Source: BMS3Abin12 sp964487445
GTDB taxonomy: Bacteria > Pseudomonadota > Gammaproteobacteria > 21-64-14
Assembly (NCBI GenBank): GCA_964487445.1
Contig: CAZAQG010000013.1
Location: forward strand, 1 to 37,333
Direction of reading: 5' to 3'
DNA length: 37,333 nt
Positions 18,132 through 27,100 of the stretch are shown piece by piece. Within the stretch, counting starts at the first letter, position 1. Every line of letters starts with the position of its first letter. The notes beneath the pieces were generated by a model. It was not told the origin of the DNA, searched no databases, and was given only the letters and a program-made list of their open reading frames with translations. A program made the position numbers and the translations under genes.

Positions 18132-21100
18132 ATGACTGCTGCCGTGAGTGCCAACCGCCCTCCTTCCTCCGGCCTGTACCATCCGTCCTTCGAACGGGAC
18201 AACTGCGGATTCGGACTGATCGCGCAGATGGATGGGAAGCCCAGCCATTGGTTGGTGCAAACCGCGATCGGTTCGCTGGCCCGGCTTACTCATCGCGGCG
18301 CCGTGGCCGCCGACGGCAAGAGCGGCGACGGGTGCGGGCTGCTGATGAGCCTGCCCGACGCCTTCCTGCGTGCGACGACCGCCGAACAGGGCCTGGAACT
18401 CGGCGCGCGCTATGCCGTCGGGGTCGTGTTCCTGAACTCGGATCGTCCGGCGGCCGAGGCCGCGCGCCGGCGTTTGGGCGAGGCGCTGGCGGCGCAGGGG
18501 CTGGCGACCGTCGGCTGGCGCGCCGTGCCCACCGACCCCGCCGCGTGCGGGGCCGAGGCATCGAAGACTCTGCCGGTGGTGGAGCAGGTGTTTGTCCGGG
18601 CGCCCGACGACCTCGACGAGGCGGCCCTGGAACGGCGGCTCTACATCGCGCGCCGGCACGCCGAGAAGGCGCTGGAGGGCGAGGATCCGGTGTTCTACGT
18701 GCCGAGCCTTTCCGCCCGGGTGATCTCCTACAAGGGCCTGGTGATGCCGGACAATCTGCCGGTGTTCTATCCGGATCTGCGGGATCCGCGCTTGGCCTCC
18801 TCGCTGTGCGTATTCCACCAACGATTCTCGACCAACACCTGGCCGCAGTGGCGTCTCGCCCAGCCGTTCCGCTACCTGGCGCACAACGGCGAGATCAACA
18901 CGATCCGGGGCAACCGCCACTGGGCGATCGCCCGAGCCTACAAGTTCGAGAGCCCGTTGCTCCCGGAGTTGGCGGACGTGCGGCCCTGGGTGTCCATGGA
19001 GGGCTCGGATTCGTGCAGTCTCGACAACATGCTCGAGGCGCTGCTCGCGGGCGGTATGGACCTGTTCCGGGCCATGCGGTTGCTGATCCCGCCGGCGTGG
19101 CAGAACGTCGAGACCATGGATCCGGACCTGCGCGCCTTCTACGAGTATCACTCGATGCACATGGAGCCCTGGGACGGACCCGCGGGTATCGTTCTTACCG
19201 ACGGGCGCTACGCCGCCTGCAGCATGGACCGCAACGGTCTGCGCCCGGCCCGCTACGTGCTGACCCGCGACCGGCACATCACCCTGGCCTCCGAGATCGG
19301 CGTCTACGACTACGAGCCGGGCGACGTGCTGTGCAAGGGGCGCCTGATGCCCGGTCAGATGATCGCCGCCGATACCGCCACCGGCCGGTTGCTGCTGCCG
19401 GCGGATATCGACCACCGGCTCAAGTCGGGCCGGCCCTACAAGCAATGGCTCGGGCGGTACGCGCGTCGTATCGAGTCCACGCTGGAGGCCGAGCCCCTGA
19501 CGAGCGCGCCGCTCGATGAGGCCGAACTCGGCGTCTACCAGAAGCTGTTCCAGGTGACCTTCGAGGAACGTGACCAGATCCTGCGCGTGCTCGCCGAGGC
19601 CGGCCAGGAGGCGATCGGTTCGATGGGCGACGACACACCCCTTCCCGTGCTCTCGACGCGGGCGCGTTCGCTGTACGACTATTTCCGCCAGCAGTTCGCG
19701 CAGGTCACCAATCCGCCCATCGACCCGCTGCGCGAGCAGATCGTGATGTCGCTGGAGACCTGCTTCGGCCGCGAGCAGAACCTGTTCGAGGAAACGCCCG
19801 AGCACGCGCGGCGCCTCCTCATCGACTCGCCCCTGCTCTCGGAGGACAAGTTTCGCCGGCTGCTGGCGCAGGACGATCCGGAGTACGCCCACCGGGTCCT
19901 GGATCTGAACTACCGGCTCGCGGAGGGTCTGCGCGGCGCACTCGAGGCGTTGTGCGAGCGGGCCGTGCAGGCGGTGCGCGAGGGCGCGGTGATCCTGGTG
20001 CTGTCCGATCGTGCCCTGCGCGAGGACCGGATCCCGATCCACGCGCTGTTGGCGACCGGCGCGGTGCATCATCGGCTGATCCGCGAAGGCCTGCGTTGCG
20101 ACGCAAACCTGGTGGTGGAGACCGGGACCGCCCGCGATCCTCAACACTACGCCTGCCTGATCGGCTACGGCGCCACCGCCGTCTACCCCTATCTCGCCTA
20201 TGAGTGCCTTCACGACCTGATCCGCACCGGCGAGGTCCGGGGCCGGGACGCGAGCGCGCTGGGCCTTGCCTACCGCAAGGGGATCAACAAGGGCCTCTAC
20301 AAGATCATCTCGAAGATGGGCATCTCGACGATCACCAGCTACCGCGGGGCCCAGCTCTTCGAGATCGTGGGGCTGCACGAGGACGTGGTGGAGTTGTGCT
20401 TCGCCGGCACGGTGAGCCGCATCGGCGGCGCCCATTTCGAGGATCTGGAGCAAGACCAGGCGGGCCTGGCGCGCCGCGCGTGGAACCCGCGCGCCCCGGT
20501 CGATCAGGGCGGGCTGCTCAAGTTCATCTATGGGGGCGAGTATCACGCCTACAATCCGGACGTCGTTCAGGCGCTGCATCGCGCCGTTCGCAGCGGCAAG
20601 CAGGACGATTACCGCGAGTATGCGGAACGGGTCAATACCCGCCCGGTCACGGTGCTGCGCGACCTGCTGGCCCTGCGCGAGGAGGTCGAGCCGGTGCCGA
20701 TCGAGGAGGTGGAGCCGGCCGAGGAGCTCGTCCGGCGCTTCGACAGCGCCGGCATGTCGCTGGGCGCGCTCTCGCCGGAGGCGCACGAGACGCTCGCCGA
20801 GGCGATGAACCGCCTGGGCGGACGCTCCAACTCGGGCGAGGGGGGCGAGGACCCGAAGCGCTACGGCACGATCCGCTCCTCCAAGATCAAGCAGGTGGCC
20901 TCCGGGCGCTTCGGGCTCACGCCGGCCTACCTGGTGAGCGCCGAAGTCCTGCAGATCAAGGTCGCGCAGGGCGCCAAGCCGGGCGAGGGCGGACAGTTGC
21001 CCGCCCACAAGGTCAACGAGATGATCGCGCAACTGCGCTACGCGAAGCCCGGTATCGCATTGATCTCACCGCCGCCGCACCACGACATCTATTCCATCGA

Positions 21101-22613
21101 GGACTTGGCGCAGCTCATCTTCGACCTCAAGCAGGTGAACCCGCAGGCGCTGGTATCCGTGAAGCTGGTCTCCGAGGCGGGCGTGGGGACCATCGCCGCC
21201 GGGGTGGCCAAGGCGTACGCGGACCTCATCACCATCGCCGGCTACGACGGCGGGACGGGCGCGAGCCCGCTCGCCTCGGTCAAATACGCCGGGGCCCCGT
21301 GGGAACTGGGTCTGACCGAGACGCACCAGATCCTGCGCGCGAACGACCTGCGCGGCCGGGTGCGGGTGCAGGCCGACGGCGGACTCAAGACCGGCCTGGA
21401 CGTGGTCAAGGCGGCGATCCTCGGCGCCGAGAGTTTCGGCTTCGGTACCGCGCCGATGATCGCCATGGGCTGCAAGTACCTGCGGATCTGCCACCTGAAC
21501 AACTGCGCGACGGGGATCGCCACGCAGAACCAAGTGCTGCGCATGGACCATTTCCACGGCAAGGTGGAGATGGTGATGAATTTTTTCCGCTTCGTGGCCG
21601 AGGAGACCCGCGAGTGGATGGCGCGCCTCGGGGTGCGCCGGCTGACGGACCTCATCGGGCGTACCGATCTGCTCGAGATCCTGCCCGGGCGGACCGCGAA
21701 ACAGCGCCGTCTGAATCTCGCGCCGCTGGTCTCGGACGCCGGCGTGCCGGCCGACAAGCCGCAGTATTGCCGGGTGGAGCGCAACGAGCCCTTCGATCGC
21801 GGCGAACTCGCCGAGCGGATGGTGCGCGACGCGCTCGACGCCATCGAGCACCGGCGGGGCGGGGAGTTCCGCTACACGCTACGCAACGACGACCGGTCGA
21901 TCGGCGCGCGGCTCTCCGGCGAGATCGCGCGTCGCCACGGGAACCTCGGCATGGAGGATGCGCCGATCACGTTGCGGCTGAAAGGTACGGCGGGGCAGAG
22001 CTTCGGCGTGTGGAACGCGGGCGGCCTGCACCTGCGCCTCGAGGGGGACGCCAACGACTACGTCGGCAAGGGTATGGCCGGCGGCAAGCTGGTGATCCAT
22101 CCCCCGCCGGAAAGCGGGCTTTCGACCTGCGAGAACGTCATTATCGGCAATACGTGCCTGTACGGCGCCACCGGCGGGCGGCTGTTCGCCGCGGGACTGG
22201 CCGGCGAGCGTTTCGCGGTGCGCAATTCGGGCGCCGTCGCCGTGGTCGAGGGCGTGGGGGACCATGGCTGCGAGTACATGACCGGGGGTGTGGTCGTGGT
22301 CCTCGGATCGAGCGGTCTCAACTTCGGCGCCGGCATGACCGGCGGGATCGCTTTCACTCTCGATCTGGGCAACGGGTTCGTCGATCACTACAATCACGAG
22401 CTGGTGGACATCCACCGCATCGAGATCGAGGCCATGGAGGCCCACCGCAACTTTCTGCGCGGGCTGATCCGCGAGTTCGTCGAGGAGACCGGCAGCCCGT
22501 GGGGTCGCCGGGTGCTCGAGGAGTTCTCCGACTTCGCCGGGAAGTTCTGGCTGGTCAAACCCAAGGCCGCGGACCTGGCGACCATCCTGGACACCCTGCA
22601 GCGCGCGGCCTGA
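18132..22613 (+). CDS. gltB: Glutamate synthase, large (alpha) subunit
   Basis: Makes two glutamates from glutamine and 2-oxoglutarate with GltD supplying electrons from NADPH. The 1493-residue protein starts with a 24-residue propeptide; cleavage would expose Cys25 (RDN-CGFG), the glutaminase nucleophile. Then come the class-II amidotransferase domain (to about 430), the central domain, the FMN/synthase barrel, and a C-terminal GXGXG beta-helix (ITLRLKGTAGQSFG onward). The 3Fe-4S ligands are Cys1114, Cys1120 and Cys1125 (C-x5-C-x4-C). ATG at 18132 is preceded by GAGG at short distance; the frame extends 51 codons further but that part overlaps the promoter. Co-transcribed with gltD, 32 bp downstream. 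Confidence 0.97.
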   Translation: MTAAVSANRPPSSGLYHPSFERDNCGFGLIAQMDGKPSHWLVQTAIGSLARLTHRGAVAADGKSGDGCGLLMSLPDAFLRATTAEQGLELGARYAVGVVFLNSDRPAAEAARRRLGEALAAQGLATVGWRAVPTDPAACGAEASKTLPVVEQVFVRAPDDLDEAALERRLYIARRHAEKALEGEDPVFYVPSLSARVISYKGLVMPDNLPVFYPDLRDPRLASSLCVFHQRFSTNTWPQWRLAQPFRYLAHNGEINTIRGNRHWAIARAYKFESPLLPELADVRPWVSMEGSDSCSLDNMLEALLAGGMDLFRAMRLLIPPAWQNVETMDPDLRAFYEYHSMHMEPWDGPAGIVLTDGRYAACSMDRNGLRPARYVLTRDRHITLASEIGVYDYEPGDVLCKGRLMPGQMIAADTATGRLLLPADIDHRLKSGRPYKQWLGRYARRIESTLEAEPLTSAPLDEAELGVYQKLFQVTFEERDQILRVLAEAGQEAIGSMGDDTPLPVLSTRARSLYDYFRQQFAQVTNPPIDPLREQIVMSLETCFGREQNLFEETPEHARRLLIDSPLLSEDKFRRLLAQDDPEYAHRVLDLNYRLAEGLRGALEALCERAVQAVREGAVILVLSDRALREDRIPIHALLATGAVHHRLIREGLRCDANLVVETGTARDPQHYACLIGYGATAVYPYLAYECLHDLIRTGEVRGRDASALGLAYRKGINKGLYKIISKMGISTITSYRGAQLFEIVGLHEDVVELCFAGTVSRIGGAHFEDLEQDQAGLARRAWNPRAPVDQGGLLKFIYGGEYHAYNPDVVQALHRAVRSGKQDDYREYAERVNTRPVTVLRDLLALREEVEPVPIEEVEPAEELVRRFDSAGMSLGALSPEAHETLAEAMNRLGGRSNSGEGGEDPKRYGTIRSSKIKQVASGRFGLTPAYLVSAEVLQIKVAQGAKPGEGGQLPAHKVNEMIAQLRYAKPGIALISPPPHHDIYSIEDLAQLIFDLKQVNPQALVSVKLVSEAGVGTIAAGVAKAYADLITIAGYDGGTGASPLASVKYAGAPWELGLTETHQILRANDLRGRVRVQADGGLKTGLDVVKAAILGAESFGFGTAPMIAMGCKYLRICHLNNCATGIATQNQVLRMDHFHGKVEMVMNFFRFVAEETREWMARLGVRRLTDLIGRTDLLEILPGRTAKQRRLNLAPLVSDAGVPADKPQYCRVERNEPFDRGELAERMVRDALDAIEHRRGGEFRYTLRNDDRSIGARLSGEIARRHGNLGMEDAPITLRLKGTAGQSFGVWNAGGLHLRLEGDANDYVGKGMAGGKLVIHPPPESGLSTCENVIIGNTCLYGATGGRLFAAGLAGERFAVRNSGAVAVVEGVGDHGCEYMTGGVVVVLGSSGLNFGAGMTGGIAFTLDLGNGFVDHYNHELVDIHRIEIEAMEAHRNFLRGLIREFVEETGSPWGRRVLEEFSDFAGKFWLVKPKAADLATILDTLQRAA

Positions 22614-22645
22614 GCGGCGCGGCCGGATTCTGAGCAACGAGGGCC

Positions 22646-24052
22646 ATGGCCGATTTGTTCCAGTTTCTCGATCTGCCCCGCCGGATGCCGGAGAAGACCT
22701 CGGTGGAGGTCCGCATCCGCGACTGGAAGGAGATCTACGGTCCGTTCACGGCCAGTGCGGTCGCCGCGCAGTCGGGACGCTGCCTTGCCTGCGGCAACCC
22801 GTACTGCGAGTGGAAGTGTCCGGTACACAACTACATCCCCAACTGGTTGAAGCTCGTCGAGGAGGGCAATCTGTTCGCGGCCGCGGAGCTGTGTCACCGG
22901 ACCAACTCGCTGCCCGAGGTCTGCGGCCGGGTGTGTCCCCAGGACCGGCTGTGCGAAGGGGCCTGCACGCTCAACGACGGCTTCGGCGCGGTGACCATCG
23001 GCACCGTGGAGCGCTATATCACCGATGAGGCGCTGCGCCAGGGCTGGCGCCCGGATCTCACGGGGGTGCGCGACACCGGACGCCGGGTCGCCGTGGTGGG
23101 CGCCGGTCCCGCCGGGATCGGGTGCGCGGACGTGCTGGTGCGCAACGGGGTGAAGCCGGTGGTCTTCGACCGGTACCCGGAGATCGGCGGGCTGCTGACC
23201 TTTGGCATCCCCCCGTTCAAATTGGAAAAAGAAGTCATCACGCAGCGGCGCCGCATACTCGAGGAGATGGGAGTCGAGTTCGTGCTGAACACGGAGATCG
23301 GCAGGGACGTCGCATTCGACCGGCTGCTCGAGGAGTACGACGCGGTGTTCCTCGGGATGGGCGCCTATACTTCCATGAAGGGCGGCTTCCCGGGGGAGGA
23401 TCTTCCCGGCGTGTTCGACGCCCTGGCGTACCTGATCTCGAACGCCGACCGCCTGCTTCGGCCCGGCGAGGCCGGCTCGGACCGCAACGATGTGCGCGGG
23501 TGCGACGTGGTGGTGCTGGGCGGCGGCGATACCGCGATGGACTGCAACCGCACGGCGATCCGCCAGGAGGCGGGCAGCGTCACCTGCGTCTACCGCCGGG
23601 ACGAGGCCAACATGCCGGGATCGCGGCGCGAGGTCGTGAACGCCAAGGAGGAGGGCGTGCGGTTCCTGTTCAACCGCCAGCCCATCGAGATCGTCGGCGA
23701 TGCCCGGGTGGAGGGGGTGAAGACGATCACCACGCGCCTGGGCGATCCGGACGAGCGCGGGCGCCGCCGCCCGGAGCCGGTGCCCGGATCCGAAGAGGTC
23801 GTCGCCGCCGACCGCGTGATCATCGCCTTCGGTTTCCGTCCCAGTCCGGCCCCGTGGTTCGCGCAGTTCGGAATCGGGACCGACGCCGGAGGCCGCGTGC
23901 GGGTTGCGGACGACCCGCAGCGTCCCTGCCGGACCGGGAATCCGAAGGTGTTCGCGGGCGGCGACATGGTGCGCGGTTCGGACCTGGTGGTCACCGCCGT
24001 GTGGGAGGGGCGCGAGGCGGCCCGGGGCATACTCGATTACCTGGGCGTCTGA
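22646..24052 (+). CDS. gltD: Glutamate synthase, small (beta) subunit
   Basis: Oxidises NADPH and passes electrons through FAD and 4Fe-4S clusters to GltB. Two N-terminal cysteine groups are intact: Cys46, 49, 54 and 58, and Cys93, 97, 103 and 107. The FAD motif VAVVGAGPAGIGC (149-161) and the NADPH-site motif VVLGGGDTAMDCNR follow. 468 aa, full length. GltD-like proteins also occur as parts of other oxidoreductases, but adjacency to gltB fixes this one. Confidence 0.97.
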   Translation: MADLFQFLDLPRRMPEKTSVEVRIRDWKEIYGPFTASAVAAQSGRCLACGNPYCEWKCPVHNYIPNWLKLVEEGNLFAAAELCHRTNSLPEVCGRVCPQDRLCEGACTLNDGFGAVTIGTVERYITDEALRQGWRPDLTGVRDTGRRVAVVGAGPAGIGCADVLVRNGVKPVVFDRYPEIGGLLTFGIPPFKLEKEVITQRRRILEEMGVEFVLNTEIGRDVAFDRLLEEYDAVFLGMGAYTSMKGGFPGEDLPGVFDALAYLISNADRLLRPGEAGSDRNDVRGCDVVVLGGGDTAMDCNRTAIRQEAGSVTCVYRRDEANMPGSRREVVNAKEEGVRFLFNRQPIEIVGDARVEGVKTITTRLGDPDERGRRRPEPVPGSEEVVAADRVIIAFGFRPSPAPWFAQFGIGTDAGGRVRVADDPQRPCRTGNPKVFAGGDMVRGSDLVVTAVWEGREAARGILDYLGV

Positions 24053-24110
24053 ACGCCATCCTGGATCCGGCGCCGCGGCAGCGGGCCTTGCCGACATCCT
24101 TCAGTAATAA

Positions 24111-24251
24111 GGTCTCCGGCCTTCAGGTCGGAGGTTTTCCGTTCAGGAAGGGGTTTGCACCCCTCCCTGAACCGCGCTGATGTGAAACCCCGGCCTTCAG
24201 GCCGGGGTACCAGCGCTCCTTCCGCCCTAAAGGGCGGGGTCTCAGACCAGC
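24111..24251. repeat. Cluster of four palindromes, possibly an IS200/IS605-type end
   Basis: Four hairpins stand in a row between gltD and hemE. First, 24114-24133: CTCCGGCC, loop TTCA, GGTCGGAG. Second, 24141-24172: a 13-bp stem with one mismatch and a 6-base loop. Third, 24187-24208: exact 9-bp stem ACCCCGGCC, loop TTCA, GGCCGGGGT. Fourth, 24222-24237: CCGCCCT/AGGGCGG. The first and third share the core CCGGCCTTCAGG in the same orientation. Such subterminal hairpins are typical of IS200/IS605-family ends, but no transposase is present. All lie in the hemE 5' region and would be transcribed if hemE is read from upstream. Confidence 0.5.
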
Positions 24252-24261
24252 AAGGAAAAGG

Positions 24262-25326
24262 ATGAACGGTTCGACCAACGATCGCCTGCTGCGCGCGTTG
24301 CTGCGCGAGCCCGTGGACACGACGCCGATCTGGATCATGCGCCAGGCGGGTCGCTACCTGCCGGAATACCGCACCGTGCGCGAGCGGGCCGGGAGTTTCC
24401 TGACGCTGTGTACGACGCCGGAACTGGCCTGCGAGGTGACGATGCAGCCGGTGCGCCGCTACCGGCTGGATGCCGCAATCCTCTTCTCCGATATCCTCAC
24501 GGTGCCGGATGCGATGGGCCTGGGCCTGCATTTCGTGGACGGCGAGGGCCCGCGCTTCGAACGCCCGGTGCGCGGGGAGCGCGATATCCGCGCGCTGGGA
24601 GTACCCGATCCCGAGACGGATCTGCGTTACGTGCTGGACGCGGTGCGTCTGGTGCGCGGCGAGTTGGCCGGGACGCTGCCGCTGATCGGGTTTGCCGGCA
24701 GCCCCTGGACGCTTGCGACCTATATGGTCGAGGGGGGATCGAGTCGCGAATTCGACCGGATCAAGCGATTGTTATTCGACCGCCCCGAACTGCTGCATCG
24801 GCTGCTCGAGGTCGTCACGCGCAGCGTCGGCGTCTATCTGCACGCGCAGATCGAGGCCGGTGCGCAGGCGATCATGATTTTCGACACGTGGGGCGGGGTG
24901 CTCGATCCCGTCGCGTACCGCGAGTTCTCATTGCGCTACATGGCGCGGATCGTCGAGTCCCTGCCGCGCGAGCACGACGGGCGCCGTGTCCCGGTGATCC
25001 TCTTCACCAAGGGCGGCGGCCAGCACCTGGAGGCGATCGCCGCCACCGGCTGCGACGCCGCGGGGCTCGACTGGACGGTCGATCTGAGCGTTGCGCGCGC
25101 GCGGGTCGGAGACCGCATTGCACTGCAGGGAAATCTCGACCCCGCGGTCCTCTACGCCGGGCCGGAACGGATCCGTGCCGGTGCGGCACAGATCCTGGAG
25201 GCGTTCGGTGCCGGCTCCGGGCACGTCTTCAACCTCGGCCATGGGATCCACGCGGATACCGACCCGGACCGCGTCGCAGTCCTGGTCGACGCCGTGCACG
25301 AACTCGGTGCCCGCTACCACACCTGA
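24262..25326 (+). CDS. hemE: Uroporphyrinogen decarboxylase
   Basis: Removes four carboxyl groups from uroporphyrinogen III to give coproporphyrinogen III in heme synthesis. Signature IWIMRQAGRYLPEYR at about residues 23-37 (substrate-binding Arg27 and Arg31), DAAILFSDILTVPDAMG with the catalytic Asp, GFAGSPWTLATYMVEGG, and the C-terminal FNLGHGIHADTDP. 354 aa, the usual length. AAGGA lies 5 bases before ATG at 24262. hemE after gltBD is the pseudomonad arrangement. Confidence 0.97.
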   Translation: MNGSTNDRLLRALLREPVDTTPIWIMRQAGRYLPEYRTVRERAGSFLTLCTTPELACEVTMQPVRRYRLDAAILFSDILTVPDAMGLGLHFVDGEGPRFERPVRGERDIRALGVPDPETDLRYVLDAVRLVRGELAGTLPLIGFAGSPWTLATYMVEGGSSREFDRIKRLLFDRPELLHRLLEVVTRSVGVYLHAQIEAGAQAIMIFDTWGGVLDPVAYREFSLRYMARIVESLPREHDGRRVPVILFTKGGGQHLEAIAATGCDAAGLDWTVDLSVARARVGDRIALQGNLDPAVLYAGPERIRAGAAQILEAFGAGSGHVFNLGHGIHADTDPDRVAVLVDAVHELGARYHT

Positions 25327-25365
25327 TGGAACGCAGGGAAAGCGCTACGGGATCAAGTGCCGCCC

Positions 25366-25460
25366 CGTAGCCTGGATGGAGCGCAGCGGAATCCGGGGGC
25401 AGTGTTCGTACTGGCGCCGAGGTCCCCGGATTTCGGCCTTCGGCCTGCATCCAGGCTACG
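25366..25460. repeat. MITE-like inverted-repeat element
   Basis: CGTAGCCTGGATG (25366-25378) is repeated exactly inverted at 25448-25460, and AATCCGGGG (25390-25398) inverted at 25424-25432. The GTAGCCTGGATGGAGCGCAG start is a word I recall as a dispersed repeat in many proteobacterial genomes. A degenerate extra copy may lie just upstream (GATGGAACGCAGGG at 25325-25338). It fills most of the gap between hemE and the convergent ygfB and could fold into a terminator for both. Confidence 0.7.
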
Positions 25461-25496
25461 AGGGTTGGGCGGTGAAGCCGTCGGTGAGCGGCGCGG

Positions 25497-26054
25497 TCAG
25501 TGGACTGTGTCGGCGGGCTCGCCGGGGGGCGGGTTGAGGGTCTCGTAGGTCAGTAGCACGCCCATGCGCAGGTATTCCACGATTTCCATATAGGCGGATT
25601 CGTCTTCTTCGCCGGCGGCGGGTTCGAATCGGGTGCGTGCGATCTCGGCCACATCGCGCACAAATTCGCCTACCTCGCCCTCCAGCGCCGCGCTATCCGA
25701 GGTCTCCGTCAGGCCCAGGCCCGCGAGGAAACCCCCGCACCACTGACCCAGGGCTTGGATACGCACCGGCAGTGGTTCCTCGTCGTCGGGCAGCAGCGGC
25801 TGGAACCCCAATTCGCCGCCGGCGAATTGGGCGCGGGTGCCGCGGTAGACTTGGTCGAGCACGTCCGGGTGGGCGCCCGGCTCGTGCGAGTGGCCCAAGA
25901 CCTGCTTGAGCCACGGCTCCGGTCCGGTCCCGGCGCGCGCGCACAGCATCCCGCACAGCAGACCATGTGCCTCGGCCGCACCGGATTCGGCATCGGCCGC
26001 ATGCAGGCAGTCGCGGACTTCCGGGAAGGCGGGCCGGGTCGCCGGATCATTCAT
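25497..26054 (-). CDS. ygfB: UPF0149 (YgfB/YecA) family protein
   Basis: A 185-residue acidic helical protein. The start EVRDCLHAADAESGAAEAHGLLCGMLCA is the typical SAAExHGLLCG region of the family, and ALGQWCGGFLAGLGL and EDESAYMEIVEYLRMGVLLTYETL are the conserved central and C-terminal blocks. YgfB has been linked to control of beta-lactam resistance genes in Pseudomonas; whether that applies here is unknown. It is divergent from the zapB-like/zapA/6S cluster, as in E. coli where ygfB lies beside zapA. No Shine-Dalgarno is visible before ATG at 26054. Confidence 0.9.
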   Translation of the reverse strand: MNDPATRPAFPEVRDCLHAADAESGAAEAHGLLCGMLCARAGTGPEPWLKQVLGHSHEPGAHPDVLDQVYRGTRAQFAGGELGFQPLLPDDEEPLPVRIQALGQWCGGFLAGLGLTETSDSAALEGEVGEFVRDVAEIARTRFEPAAGEEDESAYMEIVEYLRMGVLLTYETLNPPPGEPADTVH

Positions 26055-26303
26055 CGGGGGCTACGCCTGCGCTGTGGGTTCACGAGCCGGCGGGGGTCGC
26101 CTGCGCGAGGGGTCGCCTCGATCCCCCGCGCACCGGGATGCGGCGGGGGATTCGGTCGAAAGCGGGTGAAGGGGGTGTGAGCCATCGGGCCGGAGTCCGG
26201 GGGGCGGAGATTGAGGGAATCGTCATGCGCGCCGTCGCCGTGCAACGCTAACCCTATGGTAGCACTCAAAGATTCGATACCCAAGCGCGGATCGCGCCAG
26301 GCG

Positions 26304-26332
26304 TTGACCCGGTTTCGCGCCGGCCCTATAGT
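26304..26332 (+). promoter_or_regulatory. Strong sigma70 promoter of zapB-like/zapA, probably leaderless
   Basis: TTGACC (26304-26309) and TATAGT (26327-26332) match the consensus at 5 of 6 positions each with the ideal 17-base spacer. The expected start, 7-8 bases past the -10, falls on or beside the A of the zapB-like ATG at 26340. No Shine-Dalgarno precedes that ATG. Confidence 0.75.
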
Positions 26333-26339
26333 AAGTTCC

Positions 26340-26570
26340 ATGGACAGCGAAGCGCCGAATGATTCGATCGAGGAGGAGTTGCACCGATTGGAGCAGCGGG
26401 TGCAGGAACTCGTGGACCTGTGCCGGCGGCTGAAGATCGAGAATCGCGCGCTCCATGCACGCATGGGGGTTCTTTCCGGCGAGCGGGTGCAGCTTCTCCA
26501 GCGCAACGAGATGGCGCGTAACCGGGTCGAGTCCATCGTCAGTCGGCTGCGCGGCATGGAGCATGGCTGA
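26340..26570 (+). CDS. ZapB-like coiled-coil division protein (TIGR02449 type)
   Basis: A 76-residue protein that is one coiled coil: IEEELHRLEQRVQELVDLCRRLKIENRALH, then ERVQLLQRNEMARNRVESIVSRLRGME. I recall this family as TIGR02449, found directly upstream of zapA in gammaproteobacteria and resembling ZapB, the ZapA partner that bundles FtsZ rings. ATG at 26340 is chosen because it fits the family length and the promoter. The open frame reaches back to 26211, but that part has no family-like sequence and contains the promoter. Its stop overlaps the zapA start by 8 bases. Family confident, exact role inferred. Confidence 0.85.
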   Translation: MDSEAPNDSIEEELHRLEQRVQELVDLCRRLKIENRALHARMGVLSGERVQLLQRNEMARNRVESIVSRLRGMEHG

Positions 26571-26886
26571 AATGGATACCGGGGCCGAGGCGGTTTCGGT
26601 GCGCCTTCTGGACAAGGAATACCTCGTCGCTTGTCCGGAAGACGAGCAGGACGGATTGCTCCGGGCGGCACGCTATCTCAACGGCCGGATGAAAGAGATC
26701 CGCGACAGCGGCAAGGTGATCGGCATAGACCGCATCGCCGTGATGGTCGCGCTGAATATTGCTCATGATCTGCTGCAGCAGCAGTCGCAACGCACCCGGT
26801 ACGGGCACAATCTCGGAGTGCGGGTGCATGCGTTGCGCGAGCGGGTCGACGAGGTGCTGCATGAAGGCAGTCAGCCCGAATTGTAG
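26563..26886 (+). CDS. zapA: Cell-division protein ZapA
   Basis: Binds and bundles FtsZ at the division ring. 107 residues: an N-terminal FtsZ-binding domain (VSVRLLDKEYLVACPEDEQDGLLRAARYLNGRM), the motif IDRIAVMVALNIAHDLL, and a C-terminal coiled coil. ATG at 26563 or 26572 both fit; the first overlaps the preceding gene by 8 bases, pointing to translational coupling. The gene is followed at once by 6S RNA, the standard arrangement in the class. Confidence 0.94.
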   Translation: MAEMDTGAEAVSVRLLDKEYLVACPEDEQDGLLRAARYLNGRMKEIRDSGKVIGIDRIAVMVALNIAHDLLQQQSQRTRYGHNLGVRVHALRERVDEVLHEGSQPEL

Positions 26887-26910
26887 CCGGTTTGTTTCGG
26901 TTTTCGGTTT

Positions 26911-27100
26911 GGCATCTCCTGCGGTGTTCGAGGCGGGGCCTGGAAGATCCTTGGCCCTATCGTGGCGCCCTGGGGACGGAGTCGTCGGCGTTGTGTGCAG
27001 GTCCGCCGCTGTGCGGAAAGCCTGATTCGTCGACCGATGTTCCCACCTGAACCAAGTGGTTCAAGGGCGATGGCCCCTCACGGCACAGGCGGGAGATGCT
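26911..27100 (+). ncRNA. ssrS: 6S RNA
   Basis: About 190 bases right after zapA. The ends pair (GCATCTCC at 26912-26919 with GGAGATGC at 27092-27099), giving the closing stem of 6S RNA. The 3' half contains ACCTGAACCAAGTGGTTCAAGGGC (given here as ACCTGAACCAAG followed by TGGTTCAAGGGC), which closely matches the corresponding E. coli 6S segment. 6S RNA mimics an open promoter and sequesters sigma70 RNA polymerase in stationary phase. The zapA-ssrS order is conserved. The open frame of the next gene extends back into this RNA but must not be used. Ends are approximate to a few bases. Confidence 0.93.

Noticed and set aside
16203..21032. A 1609-codon open frame on the reverse strand opposite the DamX-like gene and gltB
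   Set aside because: It is antisense to two well-supported genes, has a composition dominated by Arg, His, Gly and Gln, and shows no domain. Long antisense frames are common opposite GC-rich coding sequence.
24111..25460. A possible CRISPR array from the repeated short palindromes
   Set aside because: The repeats differ from each other, spacing is irregular, and there are no uniform spacers or cas genes.
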